In this document: piece after piece, positions 9,476 through 19,137 of the stretch | How positions within the stretch are numbered: position 1 is the stretch's first letter | Layout of the letters: every line of letters starts with the position of its first letter | Origin: Duganella guangzhouensis | Lineage (GTDB): Bacteria > Pseudomonadota > Gammaproteobacteria > Burkholderiales > Burkholderiaceae_D | Reading direction: 5' to 3' | Assembly (NCBI RefSeq): GCF_009674535.1 | Contig: NZ_WKJK01000025.1 | Coordinates: forward strand, 1-64,000 | Length of the DNA stretch: 64,000 bases | The notes under the pieces: model-generated | The model's input: the letters and a program-made list of their open reading frames with translations, nothing else | Databases searched by the model: none | What the model was told of the DNA's origin: nothing | Made by a program: the position numbers and the translations under genes

Positions 9476-10876
9476 TTACGCCGCCTTGCGGTCGCTGTCG
9501 ATCGCCGGTTCGGCGTCGCTGTTGAATACCGCCAGATCGGTCTCGCCCAGCACGCGGCTGGTGACGGCGCCGGCGGTGACCGAGCCGCTGACGTTGAGCG
9601 CGGTGCGGCCCATGTCGATCAGCGGTTCGATCGAGATCAGCAGGCCGGCCAGCGCCACCGGCAGATTCATCGACGACAGCACGATCAGCGCGGCAAAGGT
9701 GGCGCCGCCGCCGACGCCGGCCACGCCCACCGAACCAATGGTGATGATGGCCAGCAGCGGCGCGATGAAGCTGAGGGTGAACGGATCGATGCCCACAGTC
9801 GGTGCGATCATTACCGCCAGCATGGCCGGATAAATGCCGGCGCAGCCGTTCTGGCCGATGGTGGCGCCAAACGAGGCGGCAAAGTTGGCGATGCCTTCCG
9901 ACGTGCCCAGGCGCTGGCTCTGGGTCTGCACGCTCATCGGGATCGCGCCGGCGCTGCTGCGCGAGGTGAAGGCAAAGGTCAGCAGCGGCAGGATTTTCTT
10001 GGTCCAGCGCAGCGGGTTCAGGCCGAGGCCGCTGACGATCAGCAGGTGCACGCCAAACATCAGCAACAGCGCGCTGTACGAGGCCAGCACAAAGTCGATC
10101 AGGTGCAGGATGTCGGTGTAGCTGGAGCTCGACACCACTTGCGCCATCAGCGCGAACACGCCGTACGGAGTCAGGCGCAGCACCAGCGTGACGATGCGCA
10201 TCACGATCGCATGCGCGACCTGGATGAAGCGTTCGAACGAGGCAAAGATGTCCGGTTTCTTGTCATGGATGCCGGTGGCGGCGATGCCGATGAACACCGA
10301 GAAGATCACCACCGCGATGGTGGAGGTCTTGCGGCCGCCGGTCATGTCGAGGAAGGGATTGGACGGGATAAAGCTCAGCAGCATGCTCGGCAGCGAAATC
10401 GCCTGCGCGGTCTCGACCTTGCCCTGCAGGTAGACGCCGCGCGCGATGTCGGCGGCGGAGGCGGTCAGGCCGACCGCGCTCAGGTTGAACGCCTTGGCCA
10501 TCAGAATGCCGAGGCCGGCCGCCACCAGGGTGGTCACCATCAGCGTGCCGACGGTCACGGCGCTGATCTTGCCCAGCGAGTTGATGCCCTTCAGCTTGAG
10601 GATGGCGCCGATGATGGACACCATAATCAGCGGCATCACAATCATCTGCAGCAGCTTGACGTAGCCGGAGCCGACGATGTCCAGATAATCGCCGGTGGTC
10701 TTGACCTCGGCCGAGCCGGCACCGTAGATGGCTTGCAGCGCCAAGCCCAGCAGAACTCCCAGCCCCATGCCCGTGAACACCCGCACCGAGAACGAGGCAT
10801 GCTTGCGCTGCTGTGCGTACAGCAGGCCCAGCAAGGCCAATGCCGCCACCAGATTGAGAATTACGTTGATCGCCAT
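9476..10876 (-). CDS. tcyP: Dicarboxylate/amino acid:cation symporter, TcyP-like (L-cystine)
   Basis: A 466-residue sodium/proton-coupled symporter of the DAACS (GltP) family. The opening helix plus the stretch GYVKLLQMIVMPLIMVSIIGAI match the TcyP/YdjN branch known for L-cystine uptake, rather than the DctA or GltP branches, judged from memory of those proteins. The substrate-binding hairpin region is visible as FTSRSSAGAIPMSV and the late helix as GVAGVGGGATFAALIVL. About eight transmembrane helices and two re-entrant loops are expected. The C-terminal tail after about 445 is polar. The gene stands alone, converging on the fadL-like gene. The general family is secure; cystine specificity is an inference. 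Confidence 0.85.
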   Translation of the reverse strand: MAINVILNLVAALALLGLLYAQQRKHASFSVRVFTGMGLGVLLGLALQAIYGAGSAEVKTTGDYLDIVGSGYVKLLQMIVMPLIMVSIIGAILKLKGINSLGKISAVTVGTLMVTTLVAAGLGILMAKAFNLSAVGLTASAADIARGVYLQGKVETAQAISLPSMLLSFIPSNPFLDMTGGRKTSTIAVVIFSVFIGIAATGIHDKKPDIFASFERFIQVAHAIVMRIVTLVLRLTPYGVFALMAQVVSSSSYTDILHLIDFVLASYSALLLMFGVHLLIVSGLGLNPLRWTKKILPLLTFAFTSRSSAGAIPMSVQTQSQRLGTSEGIANFAASFGATIGQNGCAGIYPAMLAVMIAPTVGIDPFTLSFIAPLLAIITIGSVGVAGVGGGATFAALIVLSSMNLPVALAGLLISIEPLIDMGRTALNVSGSVTAGAVTSRVLGETDLAVFNSDAEPAIDSDRKAA

Positions 10877-11086
10877 TGCTATCCCTTTAACTACTAAGTT
10901 GTGACCGATCGTGCATTTTATCTGTGATATGGGGTTGTATATACGCGTTTTAGCGAATATTTAGTGATAAGACTATGCAAAATTCATATATAGACTGTTG
11001 TAAATTCTTTGCCATTTGGAAATTTTCTTAAACTATTTTACTTGTCGGCGTACAATTTACTTTCCGTTACTTATCTGGAGCGTCAC

Positions 11087-12811
11087 ATGGTCGGCACAAA
11101 CATGAAAGTTGGTACCCGGCTGAGCCTGGGGTTCGGTCTGGTGCTGACCCTGCTATTGCTGGTTGCCCTGCTGGGCGTATACAACATGAGCATGATCCAT
11201 GACAAGCTGGACAGCATCGTCAACCAGAATACGGTCAAGACTCAGCTAGTCAATGATATGTCGGAGTCGGTGCATGTTGTCGCCCGGGTGTCACGCAGCG
11301 TGGTGCTGCTGAATGACGTGGCGGCGATCCGCTCCGAACTGGAAAAAGTCACCAAGGCGCGCGCGGTCTATAACGCGGCGGTCGAGCAATTGGCGAAGAT
11401 GCCGGCCACGCCCAAGGGCGTCGAGATCCGCGATCGCATCGCCGCCCAGGCCAAAACGGTGCGGCCGCTGAATGACAAGGTGTTCGAGCTATCGCTGCTG
11501 AACCAGGATGCCGAAGCCACCGAGCTGCTGATGAAGCAGGCCGGTCCCGCCACCCAAGTCTGGCAGGAGGCCATGGATGAATACGCGGCGCTGCAGAAAG
11601 CCACCAACGAGACCGACGCGGCGGAGGCGCGATCCGCCTACCAGTCGGCGCGCACGCTGATGCTGGTATTGAGCGGGCTGGCGATTGTGGCCGGCGCGGT
11701 GGCGGCGGTAACGATTGCGCGCGGCTTGCTGCGCCAGCTGGGCGGCGAGCCGGATTACGCCGCCGCGATTGCCGGCCGGATCGCCGCCGGCGACCTGACG
11801 GTGCAGGTGGATACCGCCAGCAATGATCAGCACAGCATGCTGCACGCGATGAAGCAGATGCGCGACGCGCTGGCCAGCATCGTGGCCGAGGTGCGCACCG
11901 GTACCGAAACCATCGCCTCGGCGTCGACCCAGATCGCCAGCGGCAACCAGGATTTGTCGGCGCGCACCGAGCAACAGGCCAGCTCGCTGGAGGAAACGGC
12001 GTCGTCGATGGAGGAGCTGACCAGCGCGGTGCGCGCCAATAACGACAACGCGCGCCAGGCCAACCAGTTGGCGCGCTCGGCCTCGGAAGTGGCGCAGCAG
12101 GGTGGGGCGACGGTGTCGCAGGTGGTGGATACCATGGGTGCGATCAACGAATCGTCGCGCAAGATCGTCGACATCATTTCGGTGATTGATGGCATCGCGT
12201 TCCAGACCAATATCCTGGCGCTGAACGCGGCGGTGGAAGCGGCGCGCGCTGGCGAGCAGGGCCGTGGCTTTGCTGTGGTGGCGTCCGAGGTGCGGACGCT
12301 GGCGCAGCGTTCTGCGTCGGCGGCCAAGGAAATCAAGGAGCTGATCGGCGATTCGGTGGAAAAGGTCGAGGCCGGCAGCAAGCTGGTGGCGCAGGCCGGG
12401 CAGACCATGGAGCAGGTGGTCGCCAGCGTGCAGCGCGTGACCGACATCATGGGTGATATTTCCACTGCCGGCGATGAGCAGAGCGCCGGTATCGAGCAGA
12501 TCAATCAGGCCGTCAGCGAAATGGACACGGTGACGCAGCAGAACGCGGCGCTGGTGGAGGAGGCGGCTGCGGCGGCCGAGGCGATGCAGAACCAGGCGGC
12601 CAATCTGGAACGGGTGGTCAGCATCTTCCGGCTGGATGGTGCACAGCGCGTGGCGCCGGCCGCACCCCGGTTGAGCGCGGCCCAGCCCGCCCGGCCAGCC
12701 GCGCCGAAGCTGGCGCGCGCCGCAGCGCCCGCGCGTGCGCCGGCCAAGCCGCCAGCGCGGCTGAAGGCCAGCACTGCGGCCGGCGGCGATGGTGATTGGG
12801 AAGAGTTCTGA
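11087..12811 (+). CDS. Methyl-accepting chemotaxis protein with C-terminal DWEEF
   Basis: A 574-residue chemoreceptor. The ATG at 11087 is chosen because CTGGAG lies 8 nt upstream. Layout: TM1 about 13-38, a periplasmic four-helix-type sensor of about 150 residues, TM2 about 187-210, HAMP (LRQLGGEPDYAAAIAGRIAAGDL), then the coiled-coil signalling domain. The signalling tip is fully conserved (IDGIAFQTNILALNAAVEAA, then GEQGRGFAVVASEVR). Methylation-type helices flank it (TEQQASSLEETASSMEEL). After a Pro/Ala-rich linker of about 50 residues it ends GDWEEF, which fits the xWxxF pentapeptide that tethers CheR/CheB in enteric receptors. The ligand is unknown. No chemotaxis signalling genes are in the window. 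Confidence 0.93.
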   Translation: MVGTNMKVGTRLSLGFGLVLTLLLLVALLGVYNMSMIHDKLDSIVNQNTVKTQLVNDMSESVHVVARVSRSVVLLNDVAAIRSELEKVTKARAVYNAAVEQLAKMPATPKGVEIRDRIAAQAKTVRPLNDKVFELSLLNQDAEATELLMKQAGPATQVWQEAMDEYAALQKATNETDAAEARSAYQSARTLMLVLSGLAIVAGAVAAVTIARGLLRQLGGEPDYAAAIAGRIAAGDLTVQVDTASNDQHSMLHAMKQMRDALASIVAEVRTGTETIASASTQIASGNQDLSARTEQQASSLEETASSMEELTSAVRANNDNARQANQLARSASEVAQQGGATVSQVVDTMGAINESSRKIVDIISVIDGIAFQTNILALNAAVEAARAGEQGRGFAVVASEVRTLAQRSASAAKEIKELIGDSVEKVEAGSKLVAQAGQTMEQVVASVQRVTDIMGDISTAGDEQSAGIEQINQAVSEMDTVTQQNAALVEEAAAAAEAMQNQAANLERVVSIFRLDGAQRVAPAAPRLSAAQPARPAAPKLARAAAPARAPAKPPARLKASTAAGGDGDWEEF

Positions 12812-12832
12812 TTCTGACTATAATCGTGGCAG

Positions 12833-12852
12833 GCCCGGCAATGTTGCCGGGC
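12833..12852 (+). terminator. Hairpin after the chemoreceptor
   Basis: GCCCGGCAA and TTGCCGGGC pair around TG, followed by ACTTTTA. It sits 21 nt after the receptor stop and 20 nt before the next start, so it is a plausible weak terminator or attenuator. Confidence 0.5.
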
Positions 12853-12872
12853 ACTTTTATGGATACGCCGCG

Positions 12873-13322
12873 ATGAAAGTTTTGTTTGCCCTGATGTTGG
12901 TTTCGACGGCCGCCCTGGCCGATGATGCTGCGCTGTTGAAGTGCCGCCAGCTTGAGGACGGCCCAGTGCGCCTGGCCTGCTATAACGCCATTCCGCTTGG
13001 CCAGCCGGCCAGCAACGCTCCCGCAGTCGTCATCACCGCACCGCCGGCCGCCAAACCCGATCTGGTGCAAAGCTTCGGCCGCGAAGCGCAGGCGGAACGA
13101 CTGCAAACCATTGAATCTTCCATCGTCGGCGAATTTGACGGCTGGGTGTCGAATCAGCGCATTCGCCTGGCCAATGGCCAGGTGTGGCGGATTGTCGATG
13201 GCAGTGACGAGATGCTGTCGCTGACCAATCCCAAGGTCAAGCTGGAACGCGGCGCGATGGGCGCCATCTACATGGACATCGACGGCGCCAAGACCTCGCC
13301 GCGTGTCAAGCGGGAGAAGTAA
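12873..13322 (+). CDS. Hypothetical secreted protein
   Basis: A 149-residue protein with a signal peptide (MKVLFALMLVSTAALA, cleavage before DD). The ATG at 12873 is chosen because an upstream in-frame start would overlap the preceding gene and bury the signal sequence. The mature protein has an early Cys pair (LLKCRQLED and RLACYNAIP), a pattern seen in many small Burkholderiales periplasmic proteins, then a Pro/Ala linker and a C-terminal domain of about 80 residues with the pattern FDGWVSNQRIRLANGQVWRI, an SH3-like beta fold by appearance. Its last 17 nt overlap the convergent sensor-kinase gene. Function unknown. Confidence 0.7.
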   Translation: MKVLFALMLVSTAALADDAALLKCRQLEDGPVRLACYNAIPLGQPASNAPAVVITAPPAAKPDLVQSFGREAQAERLQTIESSIVGEFDGWVSNQRIRLANGQVWRIVDGSDEMLSLTNPKVKLERGAMGAIYMDIDGAKTSPRVKREK

Positions 13323-14643
13323 GCCAGATATCGAAACTGGTCGCGCCGTCACCAGTGGCGGCCAGCCGGTAGGCGAAGCCGTGCCGGTTCAGCACTTCGC
13401 GCACGAACAGCAGGCCGATGCCCTGGCCGCCTTTCTTGGTAGTGAAGAAGGGCGTGAACAATTGATGCGCCGGCACCTCGCCCAGCAGGTTGCCGCTGTC
13501 GATCACTGACAGCCGCGCACCCTGCGCTTCGCGCGCCAGCACGAAGCTGACTTGGCGCGTCGCGCCGGCGCCCATTTCCACCGCTTCCATCGCATTCTTC
13601 ACCACGTTTAGCAGCGCCTGTTCCATCAGGTGGCGGTCCATGGCGATGGCGGGTACCTCGTCGCAGCGCTGCCATGCCAGCGTGATGCCACGGCTGCGGC
13701 AGGGCTCTCGGTAAAGATAGAGGATGTCGTCCATCAGCTCGCGCACGATGACCGGACGCGGCTCCGGCGCCGGCATCTTCACCACCCGGGTGAAGCGTTC
13801 GATGAATTCGCCCAGGCTGGCGTTGCGGCGCTGCACGGCGACAATCGCGGTGCTGAAGTCTTCGCCGTCGCGCTCGGCCAGCTGGTTGCGGTAGTACAGC
13901 AGCGAGTCCAGTACCGAGCCGGTGGCGGCAACGGTGTTGTTGACCTCGTGCGCGAGTACGCGGATCAGTTTGTCGTAGGTGGCTTTTTCCGAGCTCTCCA
14001 GTTCCTCGGTCAGTTCTTCCACCAACAGGAAATGACGGGCGAAACCGCGATCGTAGAATTGTCCACGTTGGCCACGGTAGCGGCGACCATCGGCATCGGC
14101 CAGCAATTGGCTGTCGCCCAGCGGCAGCGCGTCCATTTGGGGCAGCAGGGTGCTGTCGTCGCCGGTCGTCGTGCAGTCGGCCAGCGTTTTGCCTTTTGCG
14201 TTGCGCAGGCCGGGCAGCGCCTGGGCGCTGGCGTTCAGCAGGCTGACGCGGCCGTCAAAGTCGAACACGATGACGGCGCTGGGCGTCGCTTCCAGCAGCT
14301 TGTCGAGGAAGCCTTGCTGCTCGCCGATCTGCAGACGCTCCTGGTACAGCGCGCCCAGCATGGTGTTGAACAGCTGGACCAATTCGTTGAGTTCGGCGTC
14401 GGCGCTGTGTTGCAGGCGGGCGGCGTAGTGCTGGTCTTGCAGCAGGTCGTGGAAGTGACGGGTGTAGCCCAGCGGTTCCAGCGCGCGCCGCAGCAGCCGG
14501 ATGCCCAGCCACAGGCTGAGCGCGATCAGTGCTTCCAGGCCCAGCATCAGTACCGGCTGGGTGCTGAACAGCACCACGGTGATCGCCAGGAACAACAGAT
14601 GGGCCGCGATCAGATAGGCGTACAGCCGCCGCCGCAAGCTCAT
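13306..14643 (-). CDS. Sensor histidine kinase (NtrY/NtrB-like) of the export operon
   Basis: A 445-residue membrane histidine kinase. Two adjacent hydrophobic helices (about 8-30 and 32-50) leave almost no periplasmic loop, so it probably senses membrane or cytoplasmic cues. A HAMP-like linker and a PAS domain (about 112-210, with VIVFDFDGRVSLLNASAQ) follow. The H-box is VLAHEVNNTVAATGS (His phosphorylation site with HEVNN), and the ATPase domain has the N-box EQALLNVVKNAMEAVE, a DSGN G1-box and the G2-box GQGIGLLFVREVLNRHG. It overlaps the regulator gene by 4 nt (ATGA), so they are translated together as a two-component pair. The signal is unknown. Confidence 0.9.
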   Translation of the reverse strand: MSLRRRLYAYLIAAHLLFLAITVVLFSTQPVLMLGLEALIALSLWLGIRLLRRALEPLGYTRHFHDLLQDQHYAARLQHSADAELNELVQLFNTMLGALYQERLQIGEQQGFLDKLLEATPSAVIVFDFDGRVSLLNASAQALPGLRNAKGKTLADCTTTGDDSTLLPQMDALPLGDSQLLADADGRRYRGQRGQFYDRGFARHFLLVEELTEELESSEKATYDKLIRVLAHEVNNTVAATGSVLDSLLYYRNQLAERDGEDFSTAIVAVQRRNASLGEFIERFTRVVKMPAPEPRPVIVRELMDDILYLYREPCRSRGITLAWQRCDEVPAIAMDRHLMEQALLNVVKNAMEAVEMGAGATRQVSFVLAREAQGARLSVIDSGNLLGEVPAHQLFTPFFTTKKGGQGIGLLFVREVLNRHGFAYRLAATGDGATSFDIWLTSPA

Positions 14644-16016
14644 GCGCGCTCGGTCTCGTCCGGCGCCGTGCCGAGGCCGTGGCGTTCAAGCCGGCGATAC
14701 AGCGCGGTGCGGCTCAGCCCCAGCGTCTTGGCGACGCGCGAGATATTGCCCTGATGCTGCTCCAGCGCGTGCGCGATCATGTGCCGCTCCACCTGTTCCA
14801 GCGTCATGCCATCGACCCCTAGCCGCTGCGCGCCAGCGGCGCCGCCGTGCTCGACAAAATCCGCCTGCCGCAACTCGCTGCGGCCGACCAGCAGTAGCGT
14901 GCGTTCCAGCGTCTGCTTCAGCTGGCGGATATTGCCCGGCCATGGCTGCGCGCTCAGCCATTCCAGCGCCTGTGGCGTGATGGTGGCCGCCGGCAGCCCG
15001 TAGCTGCCCGCTACCTCGGCGAGGATGTGCCGTGCCAGCAGGGGAATATCGCTGCGGCGCTCGCGTAGTGGCGGCAGCCGGATCGTGATCAGGTTCAGGC
15101 GGTAGAACAAGTCCTCGCGGAACTCGCCGTTGGCCACCAGCTCCGCCAGCTCGCGGTTGGTGGCTGATACCACCCGCACATCGGCGCGCTCGGTGCGGCT
15201 GGCGCCGACCGGCTGGTAAGTCTGGTCTTGCAGCACGCGCAGCAGCTTGACCTGATCCGATCGGTTCAGTTCGCCTATCTCGTCGAGAAACAGCGTGCCC
15301 TCATGCGCGCTGGCGATATGGCCTTTGCGGTCGTGCTTGGCATCGGTGAAGGCGCCGCGCACGTGGCCGAACATCTCGCTCTCAAACAGCGACGAGGTAA
15401 TCGCGCCCATATTGATCTTGACGATGGCCTGGCCGGCGCGCGCGCTGTTGCGGTGGATCGCATCCGCGATCAGCTCTTTGCCGCAGCCGCTTTCGCCCAG
15501 GATCAGCACCGGCGCGCGGGTGTTGGCGACCTGGCCGATGGTCGACAGCACCTTCAGCAGGCCCGGATGCTCGCCGATGATGGCGCTGAAATCAAACTGC
15601 GCATCCAGCGCCTGGCGCGAGGCGCGGCCGGTTGGCGCCGCTGTTTCCAGCGTGGTGCGGATCAGCTCCGCCAGCTGGGTGTTGTCCCACGGCTTGGTGA
15701 AGAAATTGGCGGCGCCGGCCTGCATGCCGCGCACCGCCAGCGCGATCGAGCCCCACGCGGTCATCAGCAACACCGGCAGCGCCGGCTGGGCGGCACGGAT
15801 GTCGGCCAGCAGTTGCAAGCCTTCCTCGCCGCTGGTTTGCAGCGAGAAGTTCATGTCCTGCAGTACCAGGTCGACCGGTTGCCGCGCCAGCACGGCCAGC
15901 GCCTGCTTCGGATCGTCGGCGCACAGCGCCTGGTAGCCGGACTGCTTCAGCAGCAGGGCCAGCGAGACTTGCACCGCGCTGTCGTCGTCGATAATGAGTA
16001 TGCGTTGAGGTTCCAT
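14640..16016 (-). CDS. Sigma-54-dependent response regulator (NtrC family)
   Basis: A 458-residue NtrC-type activator. Receiver domain at 1-120 with acidic pocket D10-D12, phosphoacceptor D54, T86 and K108. AAA+ domain with Walker A GESGCGKE (174-181), sigma-54 contact loop GAFTDA (221-226) and Walker B TLFLDE (241-246). A C-terminal Fis-type helix-turn-helix follows (NISRVAKTLGLSRTALYRRL). The contact loop differs from the canonical GAFTGA by Gly to Asp at 225. It lies 3 nt after the last permease gene and overlaps the kinase gene, so it is part of the same operon and probably controls that operon from a sigma-54 promoter. Confidence 0.92.
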   Translation of the reverse strand: MEPQRILIIDDDSAVQVSLALLLKQSGYQALCADDPKQALAVLARQPVDLVLQDMNFSLQTSGEEGLQLLADIRAAQPALPVLLMTAWGSIALAVRGMQAGAANFFTKPWDNTQLAELIRTTLETAAPTGRASRQALDAQFDFSAIIGEHPGLLKVLSTIGQVANTRAPVLILGESGCGKELIADAIHRNSARAGQAIVKINMGAITSSLFESEMFGHVRGAFTDAKHDRKGHIASAHEGTLFLDEIGELNRSDQVKLLRVLQDQTYQPVGASRTERADVRVVSATNRELAELVANGEFREDLFYRLNLITIRLPPLRERRSDIPLLARHILAEVAGSYGLPAATITPQALEWLSAQPWPGNIRQLKQTLERTLLLVGRSELRQADFVEHGGAAGAQRLGVDGMTLEQVERHMIAHALEQHQGNISRVAKTLGLSRTALYRRLERHGLGTAPDETERA

Positions 16017-16019
16017 GGT

Positions 16020-17216
16020 CTATTCGTAGTGCAGCGCCTGGGTCGGACTGAGGCGCGCCGCGCTCCAGCCGGGGTAGAGCGAACACAGCAAGGATAGCAG
16101 ATAGATCACTGCCGCCGATAGCAGCACCGCGCCCACGAACACCGGCCAGTTCAGGGCGTCGCCCATCACCTGGGTCAGTGGCAGTTGCACCAGCAGCACC
16201 AGCGCGATCAGCATGGCGCCGCTGCTCAGCAGGATTTGCTCGGTGGCGATCTGGCGGTAGATGCTGCCGGTATCCGCGCCCAGCGCGCGGCGCAGGCCGA
16301 TTTCCGGGATGCGCTGGGTGGTGTTTTGCCACAGCACGCCGAACAGGCCGAACGCCACCATCACCAGCAGGAAGGCGGCAATCACCGACAGGATCACCAG
16401 CGGCAGCGTCTGGGTGCGCATGATCGAGTCGCGCGCATCCGCCAGCGGCTCGGCCAGATAACTCCAGTCACTGCGGATCTGTTTCAGACGCGCGCTGAGC
16501 TTGGCTTCAAACACGCGCGGCGTGCCGGGTTTTATCTTCAGCATGATGTTGTTCGCAGCTTCCTTGCCGACCCCCGGCACCCAGCGTGGCAGCATGAAAT
16601 AGACCGGGTCCATATACTCGCCTTGCGAGCGGAACTGCTCCACCACGCCGACCACGCGGTAGCGTACCGGCGCCTCTTTTTCGCGCGGCAGCAAGTAAAG
16701 CTGGCCGATCGGGTCTTTGCCGGGGAACCATTTATCCGCCAGCTTGCGGTTGATGACCACCGGGGCCGCGTCGGCGCCGTCATCGACTTTGGAGAAGAAG
16801 CGGCCGGCCACCAGCCGCATGTCCGTGGTGGCGAAGAAATCGTCGGAGACCGCCATGCCTTCGATGTTCAGCTTGGCACTACCATCCGGCAGCGTATATT
16901 CCTCGCTCCAGCGCGACATGACATAGGTGGAGAAGGAGCTGAACGCGACCGATTCCACTTCCGGCAGTTCCAGCAGGCTGCGCTTGATGTTGTCGAAGAT
17001 GGCGGGATCGTTCGGCAGCTCGCCACCGCTCGACAGCATGGCGACCGCCCATTGCGTGCGCCAGTTGTGGCCGACCGGCAGCTGATACAACTGCCAGTGG
17101 CGCAGGCCGAAGGCGGCAATCGCGAACACCACCATGAAGGCCAGCAGAATTTCCAGGCTCAACATCATGTTGCGGCCCTTGCGTTTCCAGATCAGTTTAA
17201 GCAGATGGCGCAGCAT
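16020..17216 (-). CDS. ABC transporter permease, MacB/FtsX type (second of pair)
   Basis: A 398-residue permease. The start is the ATG at 17216, whose A is the last base of the preceding permease's TAA stop (TAATG), showing translational coupling; a longer upstream frame would run back into that gene. Type VII ABC layout: TM1 about 18-42, a large periplasmic MacB-like domain (about 45-265), then three C-terminal helices carrying the FtsX core with the motif RIPEIGLRRALGADTGSIYRQI. Such permeases do not pump through the membrane but transmit force to the periplasm to drive export via an adaptor and outer-membrane channel. Confidence 0.9.
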   Translation of the reverse strand: MLRHLLKLIWKRKGRNMMLSLEILLAFMVVFAIAAFGLRHWQLYQLPVGHNWRTQWAVAMLSSGGELPNDPAIFDNIKRSLLELPEVESVAFSSFSTYVMSRWSEEYTLPDGSAKLNIEGMAVSDDFFATTDMRLVAGRFFSKVDDGADAAPVVINRKLADKWFPGKDPIGQLYLLPREKEAPVRYRVVGVVEQFRSQGEYMDPVYFMLPRWVPGVGKEAANNIMLKIKPGTPRVFEAKLSARLKQIRSDWSYLAEPLADARDSIMRTQTLPLVILSVIAAFLLVMVAFGLFGVLWQNTTQRIPEIGLRRALGADTGSIYRQIATEQILLSSGAMLIALVLLVQLPLTQVMGDALNWPVFVGAVLLSAAVIYLLSLLCSLYPGWSAARLSPTQALHYE

Positions 17217-18454
17217 TATGCAGTTCCTTTCAGTGCGTGGACCGGGGCCATGCGCGACATTTTCCAGGCCGGAATGACGCCCGACATGACGCCGAACACC
17301 AGCGCAATCAGCAGACCATAGCCGAAGATGGCCAGGTTCAGATGGATTTTCAGATAGGGCAGCACGCTCCAGCTTTCCATCCACCACAGCACGCCGGTGG
17401 CGCAGGCCAGGCCGATGGCGCCGCCGATCAAACACAGCAGCACGTTTTCCAGCACGAGCTGGACCACCAGCTGACGGCTGGTGGCGCCGAACGCCTTGCG
17501 CACGCCGATCTCGCTGCTGCGCTCCAGGATGCGGCCCATGTTCAGATTAATCAGATTCAGCGCCGGCAGCGTCATGAACAACAGCATCAGCACTACGATG
17601 ATGGACAGCAGCTTCGGCGCGTCGCCATCGTCGGCCTGGCTGTCCAGCAGCGTGCGCGAGAACAGCGCCAGCTTGGAGTCGCCCCAGAACTGGGTCTTGT
17701 TGAACTGGTTGGGGTCGTCGTACTGCACGCGCTTGGCGGTTTCGATGATTTCGCGCTGCAGCGCCGGCAATTCCGCCGCCGAGGGCGCCATCATGATGGC
17801 GCTGAAGGAGCCGAACATCTGGCTCTTGTAGCCGGTGGAAGGCTGGCTGGTGAGCGGTACCCAGATGTCGGAAATGGCATTGACGTGCAGCTCATCCTGC
17901 ACCACGCCGATCACGGTGAAATCCTGTCCCATGGCGTTGAATTTCTGGCCCAGATAGGCTTGGCCGGGGAACAGCTTGCGCGCGGTGGATTCGTTGATGA
18001 CCGCCACCATGCGGCCCTGCGCGACGTCATCCTTGTTGTACAGCCGGCCTTGCAGCAGCTTGAAGTCGAGGATTTGCCAGTATTCGGCATCGGTCTGGCG
18101 CATTTGCAGGCTGCTGACGCGGTCGGGCTGATACACCGAGATGGTCAGCGCCAGGCCGGCGGCCGACACCACCTCCGCGTGTTTCAGCGGTTTCAGGTAT
18201 TGGTCGACCACTTTGTAGCCCAGCGTGCCGCTGCGCCAGCCCGGCTTGTTGGTATGCGAGGAACGGTACAGCAGCATTTGCACGTAGCGATCGCTGCGGC
18301 CTTCGACGCCGGTCGGGTAGAAGGTGTTTTGCAGCAGCGCGGTGACCACCATCAGCACCACCAGCGTCAGCACGATGCACAGCAGGTTGATCGCGGTGAA
18401 CAGTTTGCGGCGCATGAAGACCTTCCACGCCGTCATCAAATAATTTCTGAACAT
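17216..18454 (-). CDS. ABC transporter permease, MacB/FtsX type (first of pair)
   Basis: A 412-residue permease, paralogous to the next gene. It has TM1 at about 17-42 (LFTAINLLCIVLTLVVLMVV), a periplasmic MacB_PCD-like domain, and three C-terminal helices containing the conserved cytoplasmic loop RSSEIGVRKAFGATSRQLVVQL. Two different half-size permeases with one ATPase predict a heterodimeric FtsX-type transporter rather than the homodimer of MacB. It follows the ATPase gene by 9 nt. The cargo is unknown; peptides, siderophores, lipoproteins and antibiotics are all handled by relatives. Confidence 0.9.
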   Translation of the reverse strand: MFRNYLMTAWKVFMRRKLFTAINLLCIVLTLVVLMVVTALLQNTFYPTGVEGRSDRYVQMLLYRSSHTNKPGWRSGTLGYKVVDQYLKPLKHAEVVSAAGLALTISVYQPDRVSSLQMRQTDAEYWQILDFKLLQGRLYNKDDVAQGRMVAVINESTARKLFPGQAYLGQKFNAMGQDFTVIGVVQDELHVNAISDIWVPLTSQPSTGYKSQMFGSFSAIMMAPSAAELPALQREIIETAKRVQYDDPNQFNKTQFWGDSKLALFSRTLLDSQADDGDAPKLLSIIVVLMLLFMTLPALNLINLNMGRILERSSEIGVRKAFGATSRQLVVQLVLENVLLCLIGGAIGLACATGVLWWMESWSVLPYLKIHLNLAIFGYGLLIALVFGVMSGVIPAWKMSRMAPVHALKGTA

Positions 18455-18463
18455 GCGGGCTCC

Positions 18464-19126
<663 letters not shown>

Positions 19127-19137
19127 AGGGTTCTCCT

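Noticed and set aside
12789..12872. An upstream start for the small secreted protein, overlapping the chemoreceptor
   Set aside because: It would hide the signal peptide behind 28 unrelated residues and cross the hairpin at 12833; the ATG at 12873 is better.
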